NCBI GenBank assembly: GCA_023424235.1
Contig: JAFAEB010000353.1
Location: 1 to 10,138 of the forward strand
Source: Bacillota bacterium
Lineage (GTDB): Bacteria; Bacillota; Clostridia; Lachnospirales; Lachnospiraceae
Direction: 5' to 3'
DNA length: 10,138 nt
The position numbers were made by a program, and so were the translations under genes. Positions 1 to 6,798 of this stretch are shown in pieces. How positions within the stretch are numbered: the first letter of the stretch is position 1; every line of letters begins with the position of its first letter. The notes under the pieces were generated by a model. That model was given only the letters and a program-made list of their open reading frames with translations. It had not been told where the DNA came from and made no database searches.

Positions 1-2163
1 ATCCGAGAATATATGGAGTTTACCTTTTTTCCTACGAAGGAGCTAGACTATGATAAACATAATCTAGCTCATATGAATCTGTATGATATAAATATAGAAG
101 AAATTGAGACTTCTACTATAACATCATTAATGGATTATGAGGGTGCCCCATTTATAAATCAAGCAACCGACTATATGAAATATGAATCGATAGGAGATAT
201 GGTAACTAAGATGCTCTCTCTTTTATCTATTATAAAAGATAAGGAGCTTATAACAGAAGCATTTACAAAAAAAATTACGGTTGATGAAAAGCTAGCAAGC
301 TTAGAGAAAGAAGTGCTAATACTTATGTCTTATGTAGATGGGCTAGAAGTAAAAAGGGATGGACTTTTATTTCTAAAGAATGGAGATATTAAAGTGAAAG
401 ATCAGTTTGTTAAAAAGATATGTCCTTTTCCGATAACAAATTCAACTGTTAAAATGAATAATCCTTGGATTTTTGAAGTGGTAAAAGATAGCTATGTAAA
501 TCCAATGAATTTACTAGACTCAGTGAGCCAAAATGTAAGTATGTATATAAGCTATTATAATTTATATGAGGATGCAAGTATTGAATATTTATTTTTAAGC
601 TTAATCGATAGAGATGACATGGATGACGAGGAGCTTAAAAAATTAGAAGAAGAGTTTAAAGATCTTGAAGAAAGGCTTGCTTATTATAAGGGACTAATTG
701 CTGATGTATATACAAGGATAAATAATGAGTTTAAGCAGATAGAGAACCTAATTAAAAGTACCATACCTAGTATTAAGGAAGCAATCAATATTATTGATAA
801 GGTGTTACAAGAAAAAGAAGGAGTAGAAGCTATATTAGTAGAATATAAACAGTTCTTAGATCTTAGCAAGGATTCTTTGGGACAGGAGCTCTATGAAAGC
901 TTATTAAATGAATATGATTTATTAGAAAAGTATCAAAAAAGAGACATTAACGATTTATATAATTTAGAGGGTATGAAGGAAACGTTACAAAACAATCTTT
1001 TATCATTAAATTCAATTTTATCCATTAGTAATTTTAGTGTCTCAAATGAATATGAAGTAATTACTAATCTTGCAGGACTAATTGAAAGGATAAAATCCTC
1101 CTTTCAAAATTATCATTTTGAGAACTTAGAGTTTGACTATAGTATGGTTACAAAAGCAATGAACTCAGATGGATTTTTTGATAGTATCAGTAAACTTTTA
1201 AAGGAAGGATTATTAGAAATCGTAATTTCTGAACCAGATCAAATATCTGAGAAAACCATACGAAGAGATGATTTAGCAACTCATAGTATGTTAACTTCTA
1301 AGGAGGAGTTGGTTCATATTATTGACAGGATAAAAGCTAGTTTAACATCTCCTACTTCATTAGGAAAAGAAATCTTTCAGAGCTTTTCATTCATTGATGC
1401 TAGCTTTTTAAAGGATCTTTCTAATACCTTATTGTTTGAAGAATATTTACAAGAACATTTTAATTCTTATCTTAAAAAGAATAATGATTTAGACAAGAAA
1501 TTAGAGTATGAGCTAGAGTATATCTATATGGGTAAGGAGAGTGATAAAGAAAATCTAGGAGATATAGTATCAATATTACTCTTATTTCTAACCTTTACTA
1601 ATTTTATATCTGTATTTTGTAATAAGACCTTAAATCAAGAAGCTAGTATGTATGCAGCTAGTTTAGTAGGTTTTACAGGAATACCAGCATTAATAAGTCT
1701 TGTTAAAATAGGGTTATTATTATTATTTTCGGTTGTAGAATCTGTTATTGATATTACTGCTTTATTAAAAGATAAAGAGATAGCAACGATAAAAAGTAAA
1801 ACAGATATTAAGTTAACCTTTAAGGAACTTTTTTTATTAAATAAAGAATTGATTCATAAGAAGGCAGAAAGTCTTACTAAGGAAGGTAAACTAGACTCAC
1901 TTAATTATAACAATTTATTAAGATTAATTGGCTATACGAAACCACAAAAGTATAAGAGCTATCGTGCTCTCGATCTTATAGAAGAAAATCTAAAACTAAA
2001 TTATGAAGAAAGTTATTCAATCAGAAATTCTATATTTGGTCTTAGGACAAGAGGAAAATTTAAGATGAATGGTATGTTTACCTCCTTTTCTTTTATAGAG
2101 AAAATATTAGAGAATTATGATGGTCATTATGAGTATTCAATAAACAATGAATCTACGTATTAA
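1..2163 (+). CDS. DUF5702 family membrane protein of a Tad-like pilus operon (5' truncated)
   Basis: The reading frame is open from base 1, so the true start lies upstream. The first ATG at 13 has no visible ribosome binding site, and an expected N-terminal membrane segment is missing. Residues are numbered from that ATG. The GAPFINQATDYMKY segment (44-57) and LEYELEYIYMGKESDKENL (497-515) match what I recall as hallmarks of DUF5702, a family found in Lachnospiraceae Tad-type clusters. A charged, coiled-coil-like stretch covers about 202-330. Two hydrophobic segments lie near 516-536 and 549-576, followed by a conserved-looking tail (YRALDLIEENL, 650-660). By family pattern it is an envelope protein with a large extracytoplasmic region. 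Its biochemical role is unknown; involvement in pseudopilus assembly is inferred from the TadE-like, prepilin peptidase and FHA genes downstream. Family assignment is fairly sure, function is not. Confidence 0.85.
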   Translation: MREYMEFTFFPTKELDYDKHNLAHMNLYDINIEEIETSTITSLMDYEGAPFINQATDYMKYESIGDMVTKMLSLLSIIKDKELITEAFTKKITVDEKLASLEKEVLILMSYVDGLEVKRDGLLFLKNGDIKVKDQFVKKICPFPITNSTVKMNNPWIFEVVKDSYVNPMNLLDSVSQNVSMYISYYNLYEDASIEYLFLSLIDRDDMDDEELKKLEEEFKDLEERLAYYKGLIADVYTRINNEFKQIENLIKSTIPSIKEAINIIDKVLQEKEGVEAILVEYKQFLDLSKDSLGQELYESLLNEYDLLEKYQKRDINDLYNLEGMKETLQNNLLSLNSILSISNFSVSNEYEVITNLAGLIERIKSSFQNYHFENLEFDYSMVTKAMNSDGFFDSISKLLKEGLLEIVISEPDQISEKTIRRDDLATHSMLTSKEELVHIIDRIKASLTSPTSLGKEIFQSFSFIDASFLKDLSNTLLFEEYLQEHFNSYLKKNNDLDKKLEYELEYIYMGKESDKENLGDIVSILLLFLTFTNFISVFCNKTLNQEASMYAASLVGFTGIPALISLVKIGLLLLFSVVESVIDITALLKDKEIATIKSKTDIKLTFKELFLLNKELIHKKAESLTKEGKLDSLNYNNLLRLIGYTKPQKYKSYRALDLIEENLKLNYEESYSIRNSIFGLRTRGKFKMNGMFTSFSFIEKILENYDGHYEYSINNESTY

Positions 2164-2479
2164 TATGTTTCTATCTTATGCATTAACTCTAGAGTGGATA
2201 AGGATATCCGTTCCCACTAAAAAATTTATTTCTCTCTCCAAGAAATCCTTTATCCCAAAATATATGTTTACCCATGAGCGGATATCCTTATCCAATTTAG
2301 TACCTATATGCATTTAATTTTTTATTACAATTATGATTTAGGTGTCAAAAGCTAATCTATTTTATAAAAGGTAGTTTGTACTTAGTTAAAAGACTCTTGC
2401 TATGTGCAAATTACCGATATCTAATATGAGTTTATAATAATGCTTTTTATACCTTATCAACTATTTAAGGAATAATAAT
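2164..2479. other. 316-base intergenic region inside the Tad-like cluster
   Basis: This is the longest gap in the window and is unexpected inside an operon whose other genes are tightly packed. Its left part holds the inverted repeat described separately. The right part (about 2315-2479) is AT-rich with no convincing gene. A perfect TATAAT stands at 2433-2438, but the best partner upstream (TTACCG, 2411-2416, 16-base spacer) is only a 3/6 match to TTGACA, so a promoter for the next gene is possible but weakly supported. The AAGGA at 2467-2471 is the ribosome binding site of the TadE-like gene at 2480. No RNA gene or attachment site was recognised. Confidence 0.5.
2189..2300. repeat. 22-bp inverted repeat pair, possible miniature element
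   Basis: The left arm (2189-2210) and right arm (2279-2300) are reverse complements at 20 of 22 positions. The central 16 bases (TGGATAAGGATATCCG at 2195-2210) pair perfectly, and each arm contains the palindrome GGATATCC. The arms enclose a 68-base interior, and three further inward pairs (one G-T) can extend the stem. An 8-base direct repeat TATGCATT flanks the structure at 2177-2184 and 2307-2314, which would resemble a target-site duplication, although it does not abut the arms. It may be a MITE-like or REP-like element, or a long hairpin acting on the mRNA between the two genes. A classical terminator is less likely because of the large loop. Confidence 0.55.
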
Positions 2480-3613
2480 ATGAAAGCTCCATTTTCTTAT
2501 CAAAATAATTTCTTAATTTTTCGATTTTCATTAAGTAAAAAAATTAGAAATAATAAATTTGCTAACCTTAAGTTAAATAGCTCTCTTACTTTAGAGGCTG
2601 CTTTCGTTCTGCCTATTTTTATCTTTACCTTATCAGCCTTCTTATATTTTTTTCATATTCTAAGCCTTTATGAACATATACAATATGCAATTACAGAGAT
2701 AGCGAACGAATCCTCCTCATATGCCTATGCTTACAATTATATTATGGGTGAGTCTAAGGAAAACGATGATAATGTTTATAAGGGAGAAGCACAAGGTAAG
2801 AAACAACAGGATATAAATAAATACAATCATGTAGAGACGGTTAAAGTTGGTAAATTTAATGTAAGTAAATCTGATGTAATTACTGATGTAAGTAAATTAG
2901 ATATTGGTGAATCTAATGTTGGTAAATCGGATACTGGTGAAGATTTTACCAATGATGATGAGATTAATTTAGATAAGCAGTTTAAAACGATTATAGGAAG
3001 TATTATAGGTAGTACTTACTTTAAACTTAAATTATCTGAGTATCTTAATAAGGATGAGATTGATCAATCTGCTATTGTAAATGGCATGAATGGAATATCC
3101 ACCTCATTTTCAAGTTTTATGAAGGATGACTTAACAATTGATATCGTTGTTCGATATAAAATTAGCATTCCAATCCCCCTTTTAAATCTAAATAAAATTA
3201 ATATGATGCAAAGAGTTAGGGTTAGAGGTTTTACAGGTAAGGATGTTTCTAAAAAGGGTACCAAGGAGGATATATATTCTGATACCGTATTTGTAACAAA
3301 GTATGGAACTGTTTATCATAAAGACGATGAATGCAGTCACATTAAATTAAGTATAACTAAAATATTTAGTAAAGAGCTTATAAATGCAAGAAATGAAAAT
3401 GGAGGAAAATACAAACCCTGTAATATATGTCTTAAAGAGAATTTTTCTATTGAAGGAAGAGAAGTCTATATTACAAAGTCTGGAGATAGCTATCATATTA
3501 AAATAGATTGCAGTGGACTTAAAAGACTTATAAATCAAATTCCTCTTTCTAATGTGGGATCAAGAACACCTTGCAAACGATGCTATAAAGAAGCTATTAA
3601 TGAACAGAGATAA
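2480..3613 (+). CDS. TadE-like pseudopilin with two C-terminal zinc-binding-type modules
   Basis: The 377-residue protein has a basic N-terminus, then a class-III-signal-like stretch SSLTLEAAFVLPIF (34-47) merging into a hydrophobic segment to about residue 64. The Glu at 39 would be Glu+5 if cleavage falls between S34 and S35, as in Tad pseudopilins. A low-complexity pentapeptide array lies at 123-155. The C-terminus holds two related modules: VFVTKYGTVYH (270-280) with H280, C285, C314, C317, and VYITKSGDSYH (329-339) with H339, C344, C365, C368. Each gives HX4C...CX2C, a pattern I know from small extracytoplasmic domains of Firmicutes, probably metal-binding. The start is supported by AAGGA at 2467-2471, 8 bases upstream. 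The prepilin peptidase follows 12 bases after the stop. It is probably a minor pilin or adapter exported by the Tad machinery; the role of the tail is unknown. Confidence 0.8.
   Translation: MKAPFSYQNNFLIFRFSLSKKIRNNKFANLKLNSSLTLEAAFVLPIFIFTLSAFLYFFHILSLYEHIQYAITEIANESSSYAYAYNYIMGESKENDDNVYKGEAQGKKQQDINKYNHVETVKVGKFNVSKSDVITDVSKLDIGESNVGKSDTGEDFTNDDEINLDKQFKTIIGSIIGSTYFKLKLSEYLNKDEIDQSAIVNGMNGISTSFSSFMKDDLTIDIVVRYKISIPIPLLNLNKINMMQRVRVRGFTGKDVSKKGTKEDIYSDTVFVTKYGTVYHKDDECSHIKLSITKIFSKELINARNENGGKYKPCNICLKENFSIEGREVYITKSGDSYHIKIDCSGLKRLINQIPLSNVGSRTPCKRCYKEAINEQR
2846..2944 (+). repeat. In-frame degenerate 15-bp tandem repeat (pentapeptide array)
   Basis: Within the TadE-like gene, residues 123-155 read as successive units VGKFN, VSKSD, VITD, VSKLD, IGESN, VGKSD and TGED. 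At DNA level these are variants of GTAAGTAAATCTGAT, mostly 15 bases long, with 12-base units at the third and last positions. The array sits in a polar, probably disordered linker between the membrane-proximal region and the folded C-terminal part. Unit number could vary without frameshift. Confidence 0.7.
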
Positions 3614-3625
3614 AGAAAGGAGAGT

Positions 3626-4066
3626 ATGGTGGAAGAGTTCTCATTAAAGACAATTCACAAAGTATTATTAATTTTATGGCTAGTAATTTTAAGCATAGAA
3701 GATATTAAACATAAAAAAGTTTCATGTCTTACAATTGTATTTGGTGGTCTACTTTTATTCATTTTTAGTATCGTTCTAGGGGAGCTTACTATTACGAATC
3801 GGATAGGTGGAATAAGTTTTGGATTAATTATTATTCTTATTAGTTATGTAACAAGAGGTCAAATCGGAATGGGTGATGGTTTAATTATTGCTGTAATTGG
3901 CCTATCTTTTGGACTTTTTATGAATCTAACTCTTCTTACATATGGATTATTTCTATCATCTATCACATCGATTCTATTACTTTCCTTTAAAAAAGCAAAT
4001 AAGAAAAGTACAATTCCTTTCATACCTTTTATACTAGTTGCCTGTTTGGGGGTGATAGTGCTTTGA
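3626..4066 (+). CDS. A24 family prepilin peptidase (TadV/CpaA type)
   Basis: This 146-residue, highly hydrophobic protein is a short prepilin peptidase without the N-terminal methyltransferase part of PilD. The two aspartates expected for the aspartic protease are visible: D26 in the SIEDIKHKKVS segment (23-33), and D84 in the GxGD-type motif GMGDG (81-85). Several membrane segments fit the family (about 10-23, 34-52, 62-75, 86-118, 129-146). It would cleave the short basic leaders of the pseudopilins on the cytoplasmic side, with the TadE-like proteins on either side as likely substrates. The ribosome binding site AAAGGAG (3616-3622) is only 3 bases from this ATG; the in-frame GTG at 3629 would have a more normal 6-base spacing, so the true start may be three bases later. 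The 3' end overlaps the next gene by 4 bases. Confidence 0.88.
   Translation: MVEEFSLKTIHKVLLILWLVILSIEDIKHKKVSCLTIVFGGLLLFIFSIVLGELTITNRIGGISFGLIIILISYVTRGQIGMGDGLIIAVIGLSFGLFMNLTLLTYGLFLSSITSILLLSFKKANKKSTIPFIPFILVACLGVIVL
4048..4055 (+). promoter_or_regulatory. Ribosome binding site that supports a TTG start
   Basis: GGGGGTGA (followed by T) is a strong anti-Shine-Dalgarno complement (compare AGGAGGTGAT). It lies inside the end of the prepilin peptidase gene, 7 bases before TTG at 4063. No in-frame ATG or GTG lies nearby, so the next gene most likely starts at TTG. Confidence 0.7.
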
Positions 4067-4626
4067 AGAAAAGGTTACTTGCTAGCTTTACCATAGAAGC
4101 ATCTTTCCTATTACCTAGCATTCTTTTTCTTATTATCGGGTTTATATATTTTGCTTTTTACTTGCATGATCGAGTTGTACTTGAGGGACTCGTTCATGGA
4201 GTACTTTCAGAAAGTAAGGACCTTATTTTATTTGATAAGGAACTAAGCCAGGGGAATATTGATTACAATCGTTATCTTAATAGGGGTATCTTTCATTCTA
4301 ATAATTCATTAGATGTTGAGACTTACATTAAGGAATATGCTTATCAGAACATTAGAAAAAGATTTTTTATTAGTGATGTAAGAGAAATAACCATAGAAGT
4401 TATGGATAATGAGATTGAAATGAATGCATCCTTAAATATTAACATTCCATTCCAAGCTGTTAAGGCTTTAATAAAAAAAGAGTCTTTTGAAATAACCTAT
4501 ATAAATAAAATTAAGCTTTTTGAAAGAACAGAGAGAATTAGGAAGTTTCAAGTAACAATGGGTATTGCAAGCAAAATTGAAGAAGTGGATAATTGGTTAA
4601 TTAAGTTAAGAGAGCTAATGAAGTAA
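4063..4626 (+). CDS. TadE-like pseudopilin (TTG start)
   Basis: This 187-residue protein begins MKKRLLASFTIEASFLLP, a very short basic leader followed at once by a hydrophobic segment (about 13-34). If A7 is the -1 residue, E12 is the conserved Glu+5 of Tad-type class III signals. This arrangement and the size suit the TadE/TadF minor pseudopilins, which have one N-terminal membrane helix and a periplasmic or extracellular domain. The rest (about 36-187) shows no motif I can name and no cysteine pairs, unlike the larger TadE-like protein upstream. The start TTG overlaps the stop of the prepilin peptidase gene (TTGA, 4063-4066), indicating translational coupling. It probably works with the peptidase and the first TadE-like protein in the same pseudopilus. 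Confidence 0.78.
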   Translation: MKKRLLASFTIEASFLLPSILFLIIGFIYFAFYLHDRVVLEGLVHGVLSESKDLILFDKELSQGNIDYNRYLNRGIFHSNNSLDVETYIKEYAYQNIRKRFFISDVREITIEVMDNEIEMNASLNINIPFQAVKALIKKESFEITYINKIKLFERTERIRKFQVTMGIASKIEEVDNWLIKLRELMK

Positions 4627-4764
4627 GTGTAAGAGGGGAAGAACGAAAGGAATGGTAAACGAAAGGGAGTGGGTTACTTAAAGAGTAAGAGGCAAACATC
4701 TGTGAAAAGGTTTTGGGTCCTAAATAATAAATTTATAAGAGAAGTAAGGGGATGATAATAAATT
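4627..4764. other. Purine-rich 138-base spacer before the FHA gene
   Basis: The spacer is unusually rich in A and G on the + strand, with several AAGGG/GAAAGG stretches that look like ribosome binding sites. Only very short frames follow them (9 codons from ATG at 4652; 28 codons from GTG at 4669), and neither has normal spacing. AAGGGG at 4746-4751, as part of an AAGGGGATGAT stretch, serves the gene at 4765. No promoter of quality and no terminator were seen, so read-through from upstream is assumed. Confidence 0.45.
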
Positions 4765-6552
4765 ATGTTACATGCAGAATACATTAAGGATATGCATAGT
4801 AGTTATATGGTTTTAAGAGGTGATCGAGATAAAAATAAAAACTATATAGTTAAAATGATTATGAATAATTCCATACCAGGACTAATTAGAACAGAACTTA
4901 GAAGCTATGATGACATTGATGTGTTCTATTATGATATTACAGGCAAATTGGAATTTGCAAAAAAATATGAGACATTCTCCTTCTCCTATCAGGAAGTAAT
5001 TACTATTTTAATGAGTATAATTAATACAATTGAAGAAAGTTTTGATTATTTATTATGTGAGGATGACTTTTTAATAAACCCTAATTATATCTTTGTTGAT
5101 AATGAGAATAATGAGTTGTTACTTTGCTATTTGGTAGGATATAAGATTAATCTAAAAGAACAGTTTTCAAGCTTTATAGAATATTTAATGAATAAAGTAG
5201 ATTATAAAGACGAGGCAGCAGTACTCTTAGTATATTCTATTTATAAACAAAGTAAGGATGATGATTGTACTTTCCTTAAGCTCAAGTCAGAATTATTGCA
5301 AAAGCACAATGATAAAGTGAAAGAAATTAAGGCTAATTTACATGTGGTGCATGATAATAAGGAATCTTTAAGTATAGATAAAAATAATAATAATTTAAAG
5401 GAATCTAGTTATAAACATGAATCATATCATTTTAAAACAAAGGATAGTAAAACTAAACTTAAGAATGAAAATATAAGGAATGAAGAATCAAGTAATGAAA
5501 TAACAAGTAATAAAAATAAAATAAACAAAAAAACAAGTAATAAAGCAAGTAATAGAGCAAGTAATAGAGCAAGTAATAAAACAAGTTATAAAGCAAATAA
5601 TGAAATAGCTAATATTCATAAGAAGATAAGCAGTTCTTTTCCTAAAATTAAGAGAAGAATTGGAAACAATAAGTATGTAGGGAATGAATCACCTTATACT
5701 CCACTTAAGAATGAGTTTGTTCGGGAAGAGGAAGTTTTATATTATCCTTTAATGATATATATAAAAATTGGCCTGCTAATTAGTATAGGTATTTTGTTAT
5801 TCTCATTAGGCTTTTTGTTAAAGCTCTTTGATAATGAATTTCATACAGGGATGGATCTCATAAAAGTTCTCTGTACTTTGACGATACTTATATGTTTAGA
5901 AGCTTATTTTATTATCAAACTCTTAAATAATGATAATAAAATTACCAAAGTGGTGTCTATAACAAATTATCAAAGCCTTGAGGATATGAATACGATACTT
6001 GATGAGGATAAAGAGAATTACATAGAATTAAAATCGGATAAAGTTAATCAAAATCGAATAATGGATACCAATAAAATAAAGAATAATGATAGAGATATAA
6101 TAAAGAATATCGATATAGATTCGAGTATGATAGATGAAAGAATAGAGAATGAAAAACAAGAATTATGGGAATATAATAATAAGAAGAAAGAAGTGACAGA
6201 AGTACTATGGCTTAAGGAGGAGGAAGGTACTCAGATACTTGAAGTATTAAAGCCCACTTATTTTTTAAAGCCTCTAGATAAAGAACGGTATCAGTATATA
6301 AATATTTGTGATTTTCCATTTATAATAGGAAAAGAAAAAGAAAGGGTTCATTTTGTAATAAATGAGAAAAGTGTTAGCAGAACTCATTGTAAAATAGACG
6401 AAAAAGATGGTGAAATATACTTAACGGATTTAGGATCTACAAATGGTACCTTCTTAAATGGTAATAAACTGATAAAACTAGAACCACATTTACTAAAAGC
6501 TAAAGATGAAATCTTGATTTCTAATATAAGGTATCGATATGAGCTAGATTAA
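4765..6552 (+). CDS. DUF6382-FHA domain membrane protein
   Basis: This 595-residue protein has an N-terminal region of about 180 residues resembling DUF6382, a polar Lys/Asn/Ser-rich linker (about 181-325) with tandem repeats, two membrane segments (about 328-354 and 364-387) joined by a short loop, a second charged linker, and a C-terminal FHA domain (about 510-595). The FHA phosphothreonine-binding pattern is intact: G522-K523 (Lys replacing the usual Arg), S538-R-T-H541, and GSTNGTFLNG (557-566) with N560. Two helices with a short loop place both ends on the same, presumably cytoplasmic, side. FHA domains bind phosphothreonine, so a Ser/Thr kinase partner or phosphorylated Tad component is likely but not present here. 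The start is fixed by an in-frame stop at 4759-4761. It is last in the Tad-like unit, ahead of the terminator. FHA is certain, DUF6382 likely, and the role inferred. Confidence 0.87.
   Translation: MLHAEYIKDMHSSYMVLRGDRDKNKNYIVKMIMNNSIPGLIRTELRSYDDIDVFYYDITGKLEFAKKYETFSFSYQEVITILMSIINTIEESFDYLLCEDDFLINPNYIFVDNENNELLLCYLVGYKINLKEQFSSFIEYLMNKVDYKDEAAVLLVYSIYKQSKDDDCTFLKLKSELLQKHNDKVKEIKANLHVVHDNKESLSIDKNNNNLKESSYKHESYHFKTKDSKTKLKNENIRNEESSNEITSNKNKINKKTSNKASNRASNRASNKTSYKANNEIANIHKKISSSFPKIKRRIGNNKYVGNESPYTPLKNEFVREEEVLYYPLMIYIKIGLLISIGILLFSLGFLLKLFDNEFHTGMDLIKVLCTLTILICLEAYFIIKLLNNDNKITKVVSITNYQSLEDMNTILDEDKENYIELKSDKVNQNRIMDTNKIKNNDRDIIKNIDIDSSMIDERIENEKQELWEYNNKKKEVTEVLWLKEEEGTQILEVLKPTYFLKPLDKERYQYINICDFPFIIGKEKERVHFVINEKSVSRTHCKIDEKDGEIYLTDLGSTNGTFLNGNKLIKLEPHLLKAKDEILISNIRYRYELD
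5533..5604 (+). repeat. Six-unit 12-bp tandem repeat inside the FHA protein gene
   Basis: Six consecutive 12-base units related to GCAAGTAATAGA encode TSNK, ASNR, ASNR, ASNK, TSYK and ANNE (residues 257-280). Units 2 and 3 are identical, and a copy identical to unit 1 occurs separately at 5503-5514. The array lies in the hydrophilic linker before the first membrane segment and keeps frame whatever the copy number. Confidence 0.8.
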
Positions 6553-6606
6553 TATTATTTTCCTAATAAATGCCCCCCACTTTCCCAATATAAATAGATT
6601 TAGAAG

Positions 6607-6652
6607 TAGGCTGAATTTTAAGTATTTAAGTTCAGCCTATTTTCCTATTTTT
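6607..6652 (+). terminator. Rho-independent terminator of the Tad-like unit
   Basis: TAGGCTGAA (6607-6615) pairs perfectly with TTCAGCCTA (6631-6639) across a 15-base AT-rich loop that can pair further. It is followed by a T-rich tract (TTTTCCTATTTTT, 6640-6652). It stands 54 bases after the stop of the FHA gene and before the glpK promoters. Confidence 0.82.
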
Positions 6653-6656
6653 ATAA

Positions 6657-6684
6657 TTGTAATATATAAATTATTTCATATAAT
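6657..6684 (+). promoter_or_regulatory. Candidate distal promoter of glpK
   Basis: TTGTAA (6657-6662, 4/6 to the -35 consensus) and a perfect TATAAT (6679-6684) are separated by 16 bases. It begins just after the terminator tract. The surrounding AT-richness makes chance matches common, so this is weaker than the proximal candidate in position though not in sequence. Confidence 0.4.
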
Positions 6685-6688
6685 AGTG

Positions 6689-6708
6689 TTTCTTACATAT
6701 GTAAAAAA
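6689..6708. promoter_or_regulatory. Palindromic candidate operator upstream of glpK
   Basis: TTACATATGTAA (6693-6704) is a perfect 12-base palindrome, and TTT/AAA flanks extend it to 20 bases with one mismatched pair. It lies just downstream of the distal -10 box and upstream of the proximal promoter, where a dimeric repressor or activator could act. The cognate regulator is unknown. Confidence 0.35.
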
Positions 6709-6731
6709 TTACAATAGACTAGACCTATTTC

Positions 6732-6760
6732 TTGTATAAATTTAAAAATAATAGTATAAT
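6732..6760 (+). promoter_or_regulatory. Candidate proximal promoter of glpK
   Basis: A perfect TATAAT (6755-6760) has TTGTAT (6732-6737, 3/6 to TTGACA) at the optimal 17-base spacing. Transcription would begin near 6767, giving a leader of about 32 bases before the ATG at 6799. No terminator/antiterminator like that of Bacillus glp leaders is visible; only a 5-bp CCACA/TGTGG pairing (6764-6768 with 6782-6786) occurs next to the ribosome binding site. Confidence 0.55.
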
Positions 6761-6783
6761 CTACCACATAAGAGTAAAACTTG

Positions 6784-6790
6784 TGGAGGG
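6784..6790 (+). promoter_or_regulatory. Ribosome binding site fixing the glpK start
   Basis: TGGAGGG lies 8 bases before ATG 6799. The longer frame from TTG 6781 would place this site inside the coding region and add six residues before the conserved start of GlpK, so ATG 6799 is chosen. Confidence 0.8.
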
Positions 6791-6798
6791 TAATTAAT

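Noticed and set aside
684..869. A 61-codon minus-strand frame inside the DUF5702 gene.
   Set aside because: It is the complement of a coiled-coil coding stretch with good plus-strand coding signal, with no ribosome binding site or recognisable protein.
2165..2317. A 50-codon frame from ATG 2165, directly after the DUF5702 stop.
   Set aside because: It has no ribosome binding site, runs through both arms of the inverted repeat, and its peptide has no recognisable features. It is most likely incidental.
2189..2323. The inverted repeat plus following T-rich stretch as a rho-independent terminator for DUF5702.
   Set aside because: A 68-base loop and a gap before the T-run are unlike an intrinsic terminator, though some transcriptional effect is not excluded.
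3064..3264. A 66-codon minus-strand frame inside the TadE-like gene (and another at 3347-3538).
   Set aside because: Both are fully inside a supported plus-strand gene and have no independent evidence.
4669..4755. A 28-codon basic frame from GTG 4669 in the purine-rich spacer (also 9 codons from ATG 4652).
   Set aside because: The AAGGGA before it abuts the GTG with no spacing, the peptide is short and unrecognised, and purine-rich spacers readily give such frames.
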